Source: Sphingobium cupriresistens (GTDB lineage: Bacteria; Pseudomonadota; Alphaproteobacteria; Sphingomonadales; Sphingomonadaceae). Taken from it: 64,000 nucleotides of DNA. The stretch spans positions 1 through 64,000 of the forward strand of contig NZ_SEOO01000022.1 of the NCBI RefSeq assembly GCF_004152865.1. Reading direction: 5' to 3'. Made by a program: the position numbers and the translations under genes. The notes beneath the pieces are model-generated. The model had not been told where the DNA came from and searched no databases. It worked only from the letters and a program-made list of their open reading frames with translations. This document shows positions 15,195-23,941 of the stretch, in pieces (the first letter of the stretch is position 1; each line of letters opens with the position of its first letter).

Positions 15195-17411
15195 ATGCCC
15201 CCCTATCTGAAAGCCGGCGCGGCCTTTGGTGCGCTGCTGCTCTCCACACTTCCCGCCAGCGCGCAGGAACAGCTCACGCTGGAGCGCGTGTTCGCCAGCC
15301 CCGACCTGGCCGGGCCGCTGCCGCGCGCGCTGAAATTGTCGCCGGATGGATCGTTGGTGACGCTGCTCAAGCCCCGCGCCGACGAGAAGGAACGGCTCGA
15401 CCTGTGGGCGATCGACAGCAAGACCGGCGCGGAACGGATGCTGGTCGATTCGAAGAAGGCCGGCAGCGGCGCCGAGCTTTCCGAAGCGGAGAAGATGCAG
15501 CGGGAGCGCGATCGGAGCGTCGCGGGGAGCACGGGCATCACCAGCTATGACTGGGCGCCTGACGGCAAGAGCCTGTTGGTGCCGGTGGATGGCGACCTGT
15601 ACCTCGCCGGACTGGACGGGAAGGTCATGCGGCTGACCGATACGCCCGACGGCGAACTGAACGGCGTGGTCAGTCCCAAGGGCGGCTTTGTGTCCTTCGT
15701 GCGCGGCGGCAATTTGTTCACCCAGCCGATCGGCGGCGCGGAACGGCAAGTTACGCAGGGTGCCGGCGACACGCTGAGTTGGGGTACGGCGGAGTTTGTG
15801 GCACAGGAGGAAATGGACCGGCGCACCGGTTACTGGTGGTCGCCCGACGATGCGCGGATCGCGGTCGCCCGCGTCGATGAAAGCCCGGTCGGCATCGTAA
15901 CCCGCACCGCGATCGGCGGCGAGGGGACGAAAGTCTATCAACAGCGCTATCCCGCCGCCGGCACGCCCAACGCGATCGTGGACCTCTATGTCATGAAGCC
16001 CGATGGGTCGGGCCAGGTGAAGGTCGATCTGGGCGCGGAGAAGGACATCTACCTCGCCCGCGTCGATTGGTCGAAGGACGGCAAGACGCTATATGTGCAG
16101 CGGGAGAGCCGCGACCAAAAGCGTCTCGACCTGCTGGCGGTCGATCCTGTTACGGGCAAGGCGCGGGTGGTGCTGACCGAGACGGCGAAAAGCTGGATCA
16201 ACCTGTCGAACAATTTCCATGCGCTAAAGGACGGCAGCTTCCTGTGGTGGTCGGAAAAGAGCGGCCATGGGCATCTCTATCGAGTGCGCGGCGCGAAATG
16301 GACCGCGCTGACCAGCGGCGACTGGGAAGTGCGCGATGTCGTGGGCGTGGATGAGGAGAAGGGGCTGGTCTATTTCACCGGCAATCGCGAAACGCCGCTG
16401 GAGCAGCAACTATATGTGACGGCCTTGGCCAAGGCCGGGCAGGCGCGGGCGCTGACGGCCAGGGGCTGGTGGAACGACGCTGTCATGGACGGCGCGGCGA
16501 GCCGGGTGGTGGTGACGCGCCAGAATAGCGACCAGCCCAAGCAGGTCTATCTGGCCGACAGCAGCGGCAAGCAATTGCAATGGCTGTCGGAAAATGCGCT
16601 GACGGGCAGCCACCCCTATGCGCCCTATGTCGCGGGCCATGTGAAGACGGTGTTCGGCACGGTGAAGGCGGCGGACGGGACGACGCTGTACACCAAGATC
16701 ATGACGCCTAAGATGGAGGCGGGGAAACGCTACCCGGTGTTCATGATCCATTATGGCGGTCCGGGCGGCGGGCGGCAGGTGACGAACATATGGTCAGGCG
16801 CGCTCAACCAATATCTGGTGGATCGTGGCTGGATCGTGTTCGCCATCGACAATCGCGGTACGCCTGATCGCGGCAAGGCGTTCGAGGATCATCTGTATCG
16901 CGCGATGGGTACGGTCGAGGTGGATGACCAGTTGAAGGGCGTGGAGTGGCTCAAGGCGCAGCCGTTCGTGGACCCTCAGCGGATCGCGACCTATGGCTGG
17001 TCCTATGGCGGCTATATGTCCTTGAAGCTGCTGGAGAAGGCGCCGGGCGTGTTCGCCGCGGCGGTGGCGGGCGCGCCGGTGACCAAATGGGAACTTTACG
17101 ACACCCATTATACCGAACGCTATCTGGGCCAGCCGCAGGACAAGGCCAGCGCCTATCCCGCGTCGGGCGCGGTGGATGAGGCGGTAAAGATCGCCGATCC
17201 GCTGCTGCTGATCCACGGCATGTCCGACGATAATGTCGTGTTCGACAATGCGACCGCGCTGATGGCGAAGATGCAGAGCGCAGCTGCGCCGTTCGAGATG
17301 ATGGCCTATCCGGGTCAGACCCATCGCGTCGGCGGGCCGGGCATCAGCGTCCACCTGTGGAAGACGATCGGGCATTTCCTGGCTGAACATGCGGGTGGCC
17401 CGGCCGATTGA
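15195..17411 (+). CDS. Exported dipeptidyl-peptidase IV-like prolyl peptidase (family S9)
   Basis: A 738-residue secreted or periplasmic serine peptidase. Residues 1-23 are a signal peptide (MPPYLKAGAAFGALLLSTLP, cleaved after ASA). About 30-480 form the DPP4-type beta-propeller and about 500-738 the alpha/beta-hydrolase domain with the triad Ser603 (GWSYGG), Asp678 (HGMSDDN) and His710 (QTHR). The ring of Glu/Arg contacts in the propeller was not checked. The start at 15195 has AAGGAC upstream and is favoured over 15132, which would place 21 residues before the signal peptide. It is the first core gene beyond the island. Confidence 0.9.
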   Translation: MPPYLKAGAAFGALLLSTLPASAQEQLTLERVFASPDLAGPLPRALKLSPDGSLVTLLKPRADEKERLDLWAIDSKTGAERMLVDSKKAGSGAELSEAEKMQRERDRSVAGSTGITSYDWAPDGKSLLVPVDGDLYLAGLDGKVMRLTDTPDGELNGVVSPKGGFVSFVRGGNLFTQPIGGAERQVTQGAGDTLSWGTAEFVAQEEMDRRTGYWWSPDDARIAVARVDESPVGIVTRTAIGGEGTKVYQQRYPAAGTPNAIVDLYVMKPDGSGQVKVDLGAEKDIYLARVDWSKDGKTLYVQRESRDQKRLDLLAVDPVTGKARVVLTETAKSWINLSNNFHALKDGSFLWWSEKSGHGHLYRVRGAKWTALTSGDWEVRDVVGVDEEKGLVYFTGNRETPLEQQLYVTALAKAGQARALTARGWWNDAVMDGAASRVVVTRQNSDQPKQVYLADSSGKQLQWLSENALTGSHPYAPYVAGHVKTVFGTVKAADGTTLYTKIMTPKMEAGKRYPVFMIHYGGPGGGRQVTNIWSGALNQYLVDRGWIVFAIDNRGTPDRGKAFEDHLYRAMGTVEVDDQLKGVEWLKAQPFVDPQRIATYGWSYGGYMSLKLLEKAPGVFAAAVAGAPVTKWELYDTHYTERYLGQPQDKASAYPASGAVDEAVKIADPLLLIHGMSDDNVVFDNATALMAKMQSAAAPFEMMAYPGQTHRVGGPGISVHLWKTIGHFLAEHAGGPAD

Positions 17412-17423
17412 TGACGCCAGACG

Positions 17424-18134
17424 CTATCGCCAGGCGTGGAAGATCGCCCGGCGATAGCGGTCCTTTTTGCGGAATGGCATCGCCAACTTCCGCCAGCCCT
17501 GATTGTCGAGCGCTTCGGGCAGCACCTGGAAACGCGAATAGCCAAAGCGCACGCACATTTCGCGCAGCGCCAGGATGTTGGGCGCCCAGAAATTGGTTGG
17601 ATCGCGGTCTAGCTCCAGTTCAGTGAACAGGCGCATCGCGGGCACCGGTTCATGTCGCAGCGCCGTCACCGTTTCGATCACCAGATGATCGCGGCTCATC
17701 GCGGCGGCGGCCTCCAGCGTGCGATAGGGGTCGGTGACATGATACAGGACGCCCAGCAGCAGCACCATGTCGAACTGGCCAAGGTCAGCGACGCGATGGT
17801 CGGCGACGTCGAGGTCGCGCGAGCGGACCTGCGACCCGAAACGGGCGTGGGCATGGTCGAAGCCCCGCTTGTCGCCCCATCCCTGACCCGACCAGCAGAA
17901 ATGGTCGGTCGCCAGCACTTCGGCCGCGCCACGCCGTTCGGCCTGGAAGGAAAAGAAGCCGTCCCACGCGCCGATATCGAGCACGCGCTTACCGGCCAGT
18001 GGGGTGGGAAAGATCAGGTCGGCTTCCTCCTGCAAGGATTCCAGCGGCTTGATGCCATCGACACGCGCACCATCGGGAAAGGCGAAGCTGTGAAACCATT
18101 GGTCGGGCAGGGGCGGCAAGGAGGTGAGCGACAT
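17424..18134 (-). CDS. Class I SAM-dependent methyltransferase (CmoB/DUF1698-like)
   Basis: A 236-residue methyltransferase. The SAM-binding loop is VLDIGAWDGFFSF near residues 50-62, followed by VLATDHF and the later motif FDMVLLLGVLYHVTDPY. The motif set resembles the CmoB/DUF1698 group of tRNA wobble-uridine modifying enzymes, but the short N-terminus argues against CmoB itself. The substrate is unknown. It is convergent with the peptidase gene, 12 bases apart. Confidence 0.75.
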   Translation of the reverse strand: MSLTSLPPLPDQWFHSFAFPDGARVDGIKPLESLQEEADLIFPTPLAGKRVLDIGAWDGFFSFQAERRGAAEVLATDHFCWSGQGWGDKRGFDHAHARFGSQVRSRDLDVADHRVADLGQFDMVLLLGVLYHVTDPYRTLEAAAAMSRDHLVIETVTALRHEPVPAMRLFTELELDRDPTNFWAPNILALREMCVRFGYSRFQVLPEALDNQGWRKLAMPFRKKDRYRRAIFHAWR

Positions 18135-18274
18135 GGAGCGGGCTGATACTTTCAGTTATTCTGCAAACAAGAAGAGGCTTTTACGAACGGACAAGCCCTT
18201 CTTTCTGGACAACGCGCCCAGTATCGCTATGGCGCCAACTCCGCAATATTTCCGTTGGAGTGGAGTGTTTAGTC

Positions 18275-19300
18275 ATGGGTTATAGGGTCGTCGTCGTTGG
18301 TGCCACCGGTAATGTGGGCCGCGAAATGTTGACCATTCTCGCCGAGCGCGAGTTCCCGATTGACGAGATTGCAGCGGTCGCATCGTCGCGGTCGCAGGGC
18401 CTGACCATCGATTTTGGTGAGACCGGCAAGACCATCAAATGCCAGAATATCGAGCATTTCGACTTCACCGGATGGGATATCGCCCTGTTCGCCGCGGGCA
18501 GCGGCCCGACCGAAATCTATGCGCCCAAGGCGGCGGCCGCCGGTTGCGTCGTGATCGACAACAGCTCGCTCTATCGCATGGACCCGGACGTCCCCCTGAT
18601 CGTGCCTGAAGTGAACCCGGACGCGATCGACGGATACAAGAAGAAGAACATCATCGCCAACCCCAACTGCTCGACCGCGCAGATGGTCGTGGCTTTGAAG
18701 CCGCTGCATGACGCCGCGAAGATCAAGCGCGTGGTTGTCTCGACCTACCAGTCGGTGTCCGGCGCGGGCAAGGCGGGCATGGACGAACTGTTCGAGCAGA
18801 GCCGCAACATCTTCGTCGGCGATCCGGCCGAGCCGAAGAAGTTCACCAAGCAGATCGCCTTCAACGTGATCCCGCATATCGACGTTTTCCTGGACGATGG
18901 GTCGACCAAGGAAGAATGGAAGATGGTCGCGGAAACCAAGAAGATCCTTGATCCCAAGGTGAAGGTCACCGCGACGTGCGTGCGCGTGCCGGTGTTCGTC
19001 GGCCATTCGGAATCGATCAACATCGAGTTCGAGAATGAGATTTCGGCGAAGGAAGCGCAGGATATCCTGCGCGAAGCGCCGGGCATCATGCTGGTCGATA
19101 AGCGCGAGGACGGCGGATATATCACGCCGATCGAATGCGTGGGCGATTTCGCGACCTTCATCAGCCGCGTGCGTGAGGATTCGACGATCGAAAACGGCAT
19201 CAACCTGTGGTGCGTCAGCGACAATCTGCGCAAGGGCGCGGCGCTGAACGCGGTGCAGATCGCCGAATTGCTCGGCCGTCGCCACCTCAAGAAGGGCTGA
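18275..19300 (+). CDS. asd: Aspartate-semialdehyde dehydrogenase
   Basis: A 341-residue enzyme that reduces aspartyl phosphate to aspartate semialdehyde with NADPH, the branch point to lysine/diaminopimelate, threonine and methionine. The N-terminal dinucleotide fold begins GYRVVVVGATGNVGREML; the catalytic cysteine is Cys132 in NPNCSTAQMV; the GHSESINIEF region is present in the dimerisation domain. ATG 18275 is preferred over 18260 because the conserved fold begins at once. Essential for cell-wall and amino-acid synthesis. Confidence 0.95.
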   Translation: MGYRVVVVGATGNVGREMLTILAEREFPIDEIAAVASSRSQGLTIDFGETGKTIKCQNIEHFDFTGWDIALFAAGSGPTEIYAPKAAAAGCVVIDNSSLYRMDPDVPLIVPEVNPDAIDGYKKKNIIANPNCSTAQMVVALKPLHDAAKIKRVVVSTYQSVSGAGKAGMDELFEQSRNIFVGDPAEPKKFTKQIAFNVIPHIDVFLDDGSTKEEWKMVAETKKILDPKVKVTATCVRVPVFVGHSESINIEFENEISAKEAQDILREAPGIMLVDKREDGGYITPIECVGDFATFISRVREDSTIENGINLWCVSDNLRKGAALNAVQIAELLGRRHLKKG

Positions 19301-19314
19301 TTCGGCTTCCTTGC

Positions 19315-19343
19315 CGCCATGCTATCATCATGATAGCATGGCG
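19315..19343. promoter_or_regulatory. Perfect 13-bp inverted repeat, likely fitAB operator
   Basis: The half-site CGCCATGCTATCA is mirrored exactly after a TCA spacer and ends two bases before the antitoxin start codon. FitA-type antitoxins bind palindromes in their own promoter through the ribbon-helix-helix domain. The operator has stayed perfect although the toxin gene is broken. Confidence 0.6.
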
Positions 19344-19345
19344 AT

Positions 19346-19627
19346 ATGGGCCAGGTGCTGATCCGCAATCTCGACGATGATGTCATCGCGGCGTATCGCG
19401 AACTGGCTGTGCGCAACCAGCGTTCGCTGGAAGCGGAATTACGTGATGCTCTGACGCGCGGAAAGCCGATGACGGGCGAGCGCCTGAGCGGCATGTTGGC
19501 GCGGCTGGAAACCATCCGCGCCATTACGCCAAAACTTGTGCGGCAGACACCCGCTGAAGATTTGCGCCGGGATGACGATCGTCCCTGGTGCTGGTGGTGG
19601 ATACCAGCGTGGCGGCCCGCTGGGTGA
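19346..19627 (+). CDS. FitA-like antitoxin, probably read through at its C-terminus
   Basis: A 93-residue frame. Residues 1-38 are the FitA ribbon-helix-helix (GQVLIRNLDDDVIAAYRELA, then NQRSLEAELRDAL). FitA proteins normally end near the sequence seen here at about 78 (EDLRRDDDRP). Beyond that the frame continues with a Trp-rich, unnatural tail (WCWWWIPAWRPAG). An A in place of G at 19587 would restore both a TGA stop here and an ATG start for the toxin in one overlap, so a point change probably extended the antitoxin and weakened the toxin start. Confidence 0.7.
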   Translation: MGQVLIRNLDDDVIAAYRELAVRNQRSLEAELRDALTRGKPMTGERLSGMLARLETIRAITPKLVRQTPAEDLRRDDDRPWCWWWIPAWRPAG

Positions 19628-20023
19628 TCGGCAGCGCCGATTCCGTGCGGCCCGACGAAACAGCCATTGCACTGACGCTCTTGCCCCGACGACTGATGGC
19701 GCCCGACCTGTTGGTGCCCGAATTTGCAAAAGTCATGTGGAAGAAGGTGCGCGCGTAAAATCGATGCGGCGCAGGCGCGGGAAGCTGTCGCCATATTGCC
19801 CGACATTATCGATCTGATCCCGACGGCTGGCCTTGCCGATCGCGCGATGGAGATCAGTCTGGCGCTCGATCATCCCGCCTATGACTGCTTCTTTCTTGCT
19901 TCGGCCGAAATGCTGGAAACGATGCTGATGTCGGCGGACAGAAAATTGGTCCGCCGTTGCGCCGACACACCCTTTGCCCGTTTGATCGCAGGTTTGACAG
20001 ATCGACCATCCTGGTCCGACTGA
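19588..20023 (+). pseudogene. FitB/VapC-like PIN-domain toxin, frameshifted
   Basis: Two frames together encode a PIN-domain ribonuclease. The first begins at GTG 19588 with LVVDTSVAARWV, the first catalytic Asp, and runs to a TAA just after KKVRA at 19756-19758. The protein then continues one base out of phase as KIDAAQAREAVAILPDIIDL, DHPAYDCFFLASAEM and SADRKLVRRC, with the other PIN acidic residues. Removing one T near 19756 would rejoin them, so the toxin is inactive as written unless frameshifting occurs. It probably was part of a fitAB/vapBC pair with the gene before it. Confidence 0.75.
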
Positions 20024-20096
20024 CAGATTGCGCTCTTGCCCCGCCGGGGATGACGCCATATCGGCGAGGCATCCCAGCCCAAGAGGAAATGCCCCG

Positions 20097-20870
20097 ATGA
20101 CCGACCTGCCGATCGAACGCCATGAGATCAAGGGTTTCGACGGACTGCCGATCGCGGTGCATATGGTGGGGGCCAAGACAGAGGGCGCCCGCGACCTCGT
20201 CCTGATCCATGGCTATTTCTCCAACGCCTTCACCAACTGGATCCGCTACGGCCATGCCGCAAAGCTGGTGGAGGCGGGTTTCCGCCTGATCCTGCCGGAC
20301 CTGCGCGGCCATGGGGAAAGCGCCAAGCCGCATGATCCCGCCGCCTATCCGGCCGATGCGCTGACCGACGATAATCTGGGGCTGATCGCGCAACTTGGCC
20401 TGACCGATTATGATCTGGGCGGCTATTCGCTGGGCGCGCGGACGACGGTGCGGATGCTGGCGCGGGGGGCCACGCCACGGCGCGTGATCCTGGCGGGGAT
20501 GGGGCTGCGGGGGCTGGTCAAGGCGCTCGACAATGGCGGCTATTATCGCGATGTCCTGACCAACCTCGGCACGTTCGAGCGGGGCACGTCGCAATGGATG
20601 ACCGAGGCGTTCCTGAAGACCACCAAGGGCGATCCGGTGGCGCTGCTTCATATCCTCAACACCTTCGTCGATACCGACGAGGCGACGATCGCGGGTTTCC
20701 AGCAGCCCAGCGTGGTGATCTGCGGCGCGGACGACCGCGATAATGGCGTGGCGCAGGAATTGGCCGAGATATTGCCGGATGGACGCTATGTCGAAGTGCC
20801 GGGCAACCATATGAACGCCGTCACCCGCAAGGAATTGGGGCAGGCGATGGTCGATTTTCTGACCGCTTGA
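20097..20870 (+). CDS. Alpha/beta-fold hydrolase
   Basis: A 257-residue cytoplasmic hydrolase. The oxyanion region LIHGYFSN (about 41-48), the DLRGHGESAKP loop and the nucleophile elbow GYSLGA with Ser111 are clear. The likely acid is the Asp in VICGADDRDNG and the base the His in VPGNHMNAV. A GAGGAA ribosome-binding site precedes ATG 20097; the longer frame from 20028 overlaps the toxin relic end and is rejected. The substrate is not predictable. It ends 53 bases before the peptidase gene, perhaps in one transcript. Confidence 0.85.
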   Translation: MTDLPIERHEIKGFDGLPIAVHMVGAKTEGARDLVLIHGYFSNAFTNWIRYGHAAKLVEAGFRLILPDLRGHGESAKPHDPAAYPADALTDDNLGLIAQLGLTDYDLGGYSLGARTTVRMLARGATPRRVILAGMGLRGLVKALDNGGYYRDVLTNLGTFERGTSQWMTEAFLKTTKGDPVALLHILNTFVDTDEATIAGFQQPSVVICGADDRDNGVAQELAEILPDGRYVEVPGNHMNAVTRKELGQAMVDFLTA

Positions 20871-20923
20871 CTGTATCGCCAAGCCAAGTCACCTTCCCCG
20901 CCATAACCGATCAGGGGATATCC

Positions 20924-22756
20924 ATGAAAATCGTTATATCGATGGCCGCGCTTGCGGCCGCCCTCGTTGCTTCGCCGGTGATGGCGCAGCAGTCCGCGTC
21001 CGCGAACGCAGCCGCCACGCCGACCGCGGCCGAAGCGGAAGCCTTTTTGACCAATGCGGAAAAGACCCTGTTTGACCAGTCGATCGTCAGCGGCCGGGCG
21101 GCGTGGATCAACGCGACCTACATCACCGACGATACCGACGCGATGGCGTCCTATTTCGGCGCGATCGATACAAAACAGCGGGTCGATTATGCGCTGGAGG
21201 CCGCGAAGTTCGCGACCGCGCCGGGGCTGAGCGAGGAAACCAAGCGGCGGCTGACGCTGCTGCGCACCGCGTTGACCCTGCCTGCGCCGACGACGCCGGG
21301 CGCAGCCGAGGCGCTGAACGATCTCGCGACCAAGCTCCAGTCCGCTTATGGCAAGGGGAAGGGAACGCTCAAGGGCCAGCCGATCAACGGCAGCGATATC
21401 GAAGAGCAGATGGGGGAGAACCGCAATCCCGAAGAGTTGAAGGAAATGTGGGTTAGTTGGCACGACAATGTCGGCGCGCCGATGCGGACCGACTACGCCA
21501 AGCTGGTCGGCATCGCCAATGCAGGAGCCAAGGAATTGGGCTTTGCGGATACCGGCGCGATGTGGCGATCCAAATATGACATGCCCGCCGACGATTTCGC
21601 CAAGCTGACCGACAAGATCTGGACGGAAGTGAAGCCGCTCTATGACGATCTCCATTGCTATACCCGCACCAAGCTGAACGAAAAATATGGCGATGCGGTG
21701 CAATCCAAAACCGGCCCGATCCGCGCCGATTTGCTGGGCAATATGTGGGCGCAGGAATGGGGCAATATCTATGATGTCGTGGCGCCGGCGGGCGCAGGGG
21801 ATCTGGGCTTCGACACCACCGACTTGCTCAAGACCAAGGGCTATGACCCGGTCAAGATGGTTAAGGCGGGCGAGGGCTTCTATAGCTCTCTGGGTTTCGA
21901 GCCGTTGCCGCAGACATTCTGGGATCGGTCGCAGATCACCAAGCCGCGCGACCGCGAGGTCATCTGCCACGCTTCGGCCTGGGATCTGGACAACAAGAAC
22001 GACATCCGCATCAAGATGTGCACCAAGGTGAATGGCGACGATTTCGTCACCATCCATCATGAACTGGGGCATAATTATTATCAGCGCGCCTATCAGGTGC
22101 AGAAGCCGCTTTATCTGGACGGCGCCAATGACGGCTTCCATGAGGCGATCGGCGATTTCGTCGCGCTGTCGATCACGCCCGACTATCTGGTGAAGATCGG
22201 CCTGCTCGACCCCGCCAAGGTGCCGGGCGCGGACAAGGACACCGGCCTGTTGTTGCGGCAGGCGATGGACAAGGTCGCGTTTCTGCCCTTCGGCCTTCTG
22301 ATCGACAAATGGCGCTGGGGCGTGTTCGACGGATCGATTCCGCAGAACCAGTATGAAAAGGCCTGGACCGACCTGCGCCTGCAATATCAGGGCATCGTCC
22401 CGCCCGTGTCCCGCGACGAGACGAAGTTCGACGCCGGCGGCAAATATCATATTCCCGGCAACACGCCCTATACTCGTTACTTCCTGGCGCGGGTGTTGCA
22501 GTTTCAATTCTATGAGGCGGCGTGCAAGCAGGCGGGCTGGAAAGGGCCGCTGCATCGCTGTTCTTTCTATGGAAACAAGGCTGTAGGCGCGAAGCTTGAC
22601 GCGATGTTGCAGATGGGCGCGTCAAAGCCCTGGCCCGATGCGCTCCAGGCCTTTACCGGCAGCCGCGAAATGTCAGGCAAGGCGCTGGTCAATTATTTCG
22701 CGCCATTGCAGAAGTGGTTGATTACGCAAAATAAAGGCAAGTCTTGTGGCTGGTAA
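20924..22756 (+). CDS. M2-family zinc metallopeptidase (peptidyl-dipeptidase A, ACE-like), exported
   Basis: A 610-residue enzyme related to angiotensin-converting enzyme; such bacterial proteins release dipeptides from peptide C-termini in the periplasm. Residues 1-22 form a signal peptide (MKIVISMAALAAALVASPVM, ending in AQQ). The zinc site is H379-E380-L-G-H383 with the downstream Glu in NDGFHEAIGDF. The chain ends shortly after the conserved C-terminal helices and lacks extra domains. A GGGGA ribosome-binding site supports ATG 20924. Confidence 0.92.
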   Translation: MKIVISMAALAAALVASPVMAQQSASANAAATPTAAEAEAFLTNAEKTLFDQSIVSGRAAWINATYITDDTDAMASYFGAIDTKQRVDYALEAAKFATAPGLSEETKRRLTLLRTALTLPAPTTPGAAEALNDLATKLQSAYGKGKGTLKGQPINGSDIEEQMGENRNPEELKEMWVSWHDNVGAPMRTDYAKLVGIANAGAKELGFADTGAMWRSKYDMPADDFAKLTDKIWTEVKPLYDDLHCYTRTKLNEKYGDAVQSKTGPIRADLLGNMWAQEWGNIYDVVAPAGAGDLGFDTTDLLKTKGYDPVKMVKAGEGFYSSLGFEPLPQTFWDRSQITKPRDREVICHASAWDLDNKNDIRIKMCTKVNGDDFVTIHHELGHNYYQRAYQVQKPLYLDGANDGFHEAIGDFVALSITPDYLVKIGLLDPAKVPGADKDTGLLLRQAMDKVAFLPFGLLIDKWRWGVFDGSIPQNQYEKAWTDLRLQYQGIVPPVSRDETKFDAGGKYHIPGNTPYTRYFLARVLQFQFYEAACKQAGWKGPLHRCSFYGNKAVGAKLDAMLQMGASKPWPDALQAFTGSREMSGKALVNYFAPLQKWLITQNKGKSCGW

Positions 22757-22787
22757 GCCGGAGTAAATCTTGGTAAATGGCTGCCGC

Positions 22788-23936
22788 ATGAACGCGGCAG
22801 CCATTCTCCTATCCCTGTTATTCGGCACCGCTGCCGTCATGACTGTCGCGCTGACTGTGGCGTGGCTGCATTTCGGGCGGCAACGCCATGTCCTGACATG
22901 GACCGCCTCCTATGCCATGGGCATGGTGCAATGGACGGCCAATGCCTGCGGCTTTTTTCTGAAAAGTCCCGGCTGGTTCATCGTCACCGGCGTGGGATTG
23001 ATCATAAGCGGATCTTTGCTGGCCATAGGTATCCGCCAAAGATCCGGCAAGCCTTTGCGATTGGCCGGTTTCGTTGTCCCGGCTATGCTGGTGATCCTGG
23101 CGATGGCCTTCGCCATCGGCCCGGTCGGTAGCCAGATCATGCAGGGCCTGATCATTCCCGCCTATGTCGGCGGGTTGCTGGCGGTCAGCGCTGCGTCGCT
23201 CTGGCCCAGGGATCGGTCTTTGACGCCCCCGGAGCTGGTATTCTTCCTCGCTTTGCTGGCCTTCGTCATCGTCCAGTTCGCGTTGGCGGGGGCGGCCATG
23301 CTGATTCGCGGTCCCGAAATCGGCAAGGATCTCTACCGCCTGATCTTCAGCATCTTCATGCCGACCATCTATGTGGCCACCGCCGTCACGGCGGTGCTGG
23401 TGGTCGCGGGCGACCTGGCCCAGCAACTGCGCACGCAGATGCGCCACGATCCGCTGACCCAGGTGCTCAATCGCCGCGGACTGGACGAGGCCGCGGGTCG
23501 GGCGATGGCCCTGGCCCGGCGGCAGAGCCTGCCGCTGGCGCTGGTCGTGTGCGACCTCGACGGGTTCAAGGCGCTGAATGATGGCCATGGCCATATTGCG
23601 GGCGACCAGGCGCTCAAGGGATTCGCCCAACTGCTGACCAGCGCGGTGCGCCGCGGCGATGTGGTGGGGCGGATGGGCGGCGACGAATTCGGGCTGCTGT
23701 TGATGAACAGCAGCGCCGCCGCCGCTGCCGAGGTGATGGAGCGGGTGCGCGTGGAAGTGGGCCATCTGGCGCTGCCGGGCTTTCCCGACGTATGGCTGCG
23801 CGCCAGTTTCGGCGTGGCCGAAATGACCGCCGCCGACACGCAGTTGGAGGATATGGTCGCACGGGCGGACGCGGCCCTTTATGCCGCCAAGAAGGACGGC
23901 AAGGACCGCATCAGCATCTGGCAGGAAGCGGCTTAG
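22788..23936 (+). CDS. Membrane diguanylate cyclase (GGDEF)
   Basis: A 382-residue inner-membrane protein expected to make cyclic di-GMP. About 1-210 contain six hydrophobic segments (for example AAILLSLLFGTAAVMTVALT and MLVILAMAFAIGPVG). A cytoplasmic GGDEF domain occupies about 220-382 with an intact active site GGDEF at 297-301. The upstream RxxD position reads FAQLLTSAVRRGDVVGRMGG, where RRGD lies close to the A-site, so an RxxD inhibitory site cannot be asserted. No EAL domain. ATG 22788 is preferred over TTG 22770. It is convergent with amn. Confidence 0.9.
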   Translation: MNAAAILLSLLFGTAAVMTVALTVAWLHFGRQRHVLTWTASYAMGMVQWTANACGFFLKSPGWFIVTGVGLIISGSLLAIGIRQRSGKPLRLAGFVVPAMLVILAMAFAIGPVGSQIMQGLIIPAYVGGLLAVSAASLWPRDRSLTPPELVFFLALLAFVIVQFALAGAAMLIRGPEIGKDLYRLIFSIFMPTIYVATAVTAVLVVAGDLAQQLRTQMRHDPLTQVLNRRGLDEAAGRAMALARRQSLPLALVVCDLDGFKALNDGHGHIAGDQALKGFAQLLTSAVRRGDVVGRMGGDEFGLLLMNSSAAAAAEVMERVRVEVGHLALPGFPDVWLRASFGVAEMTAADTQLEDMVARADAALYAAKKDGKDRISIWQEAA

Positions 23937-23941
23937 ATCAC

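Noticed and set aside
20786-22555. 589-residue frame antisense to the M2 peptidase
   Set aside because: The peptidase on the plus strand has signal peptide and zinc site; the antisense product is Arg/Gln-rich noise.
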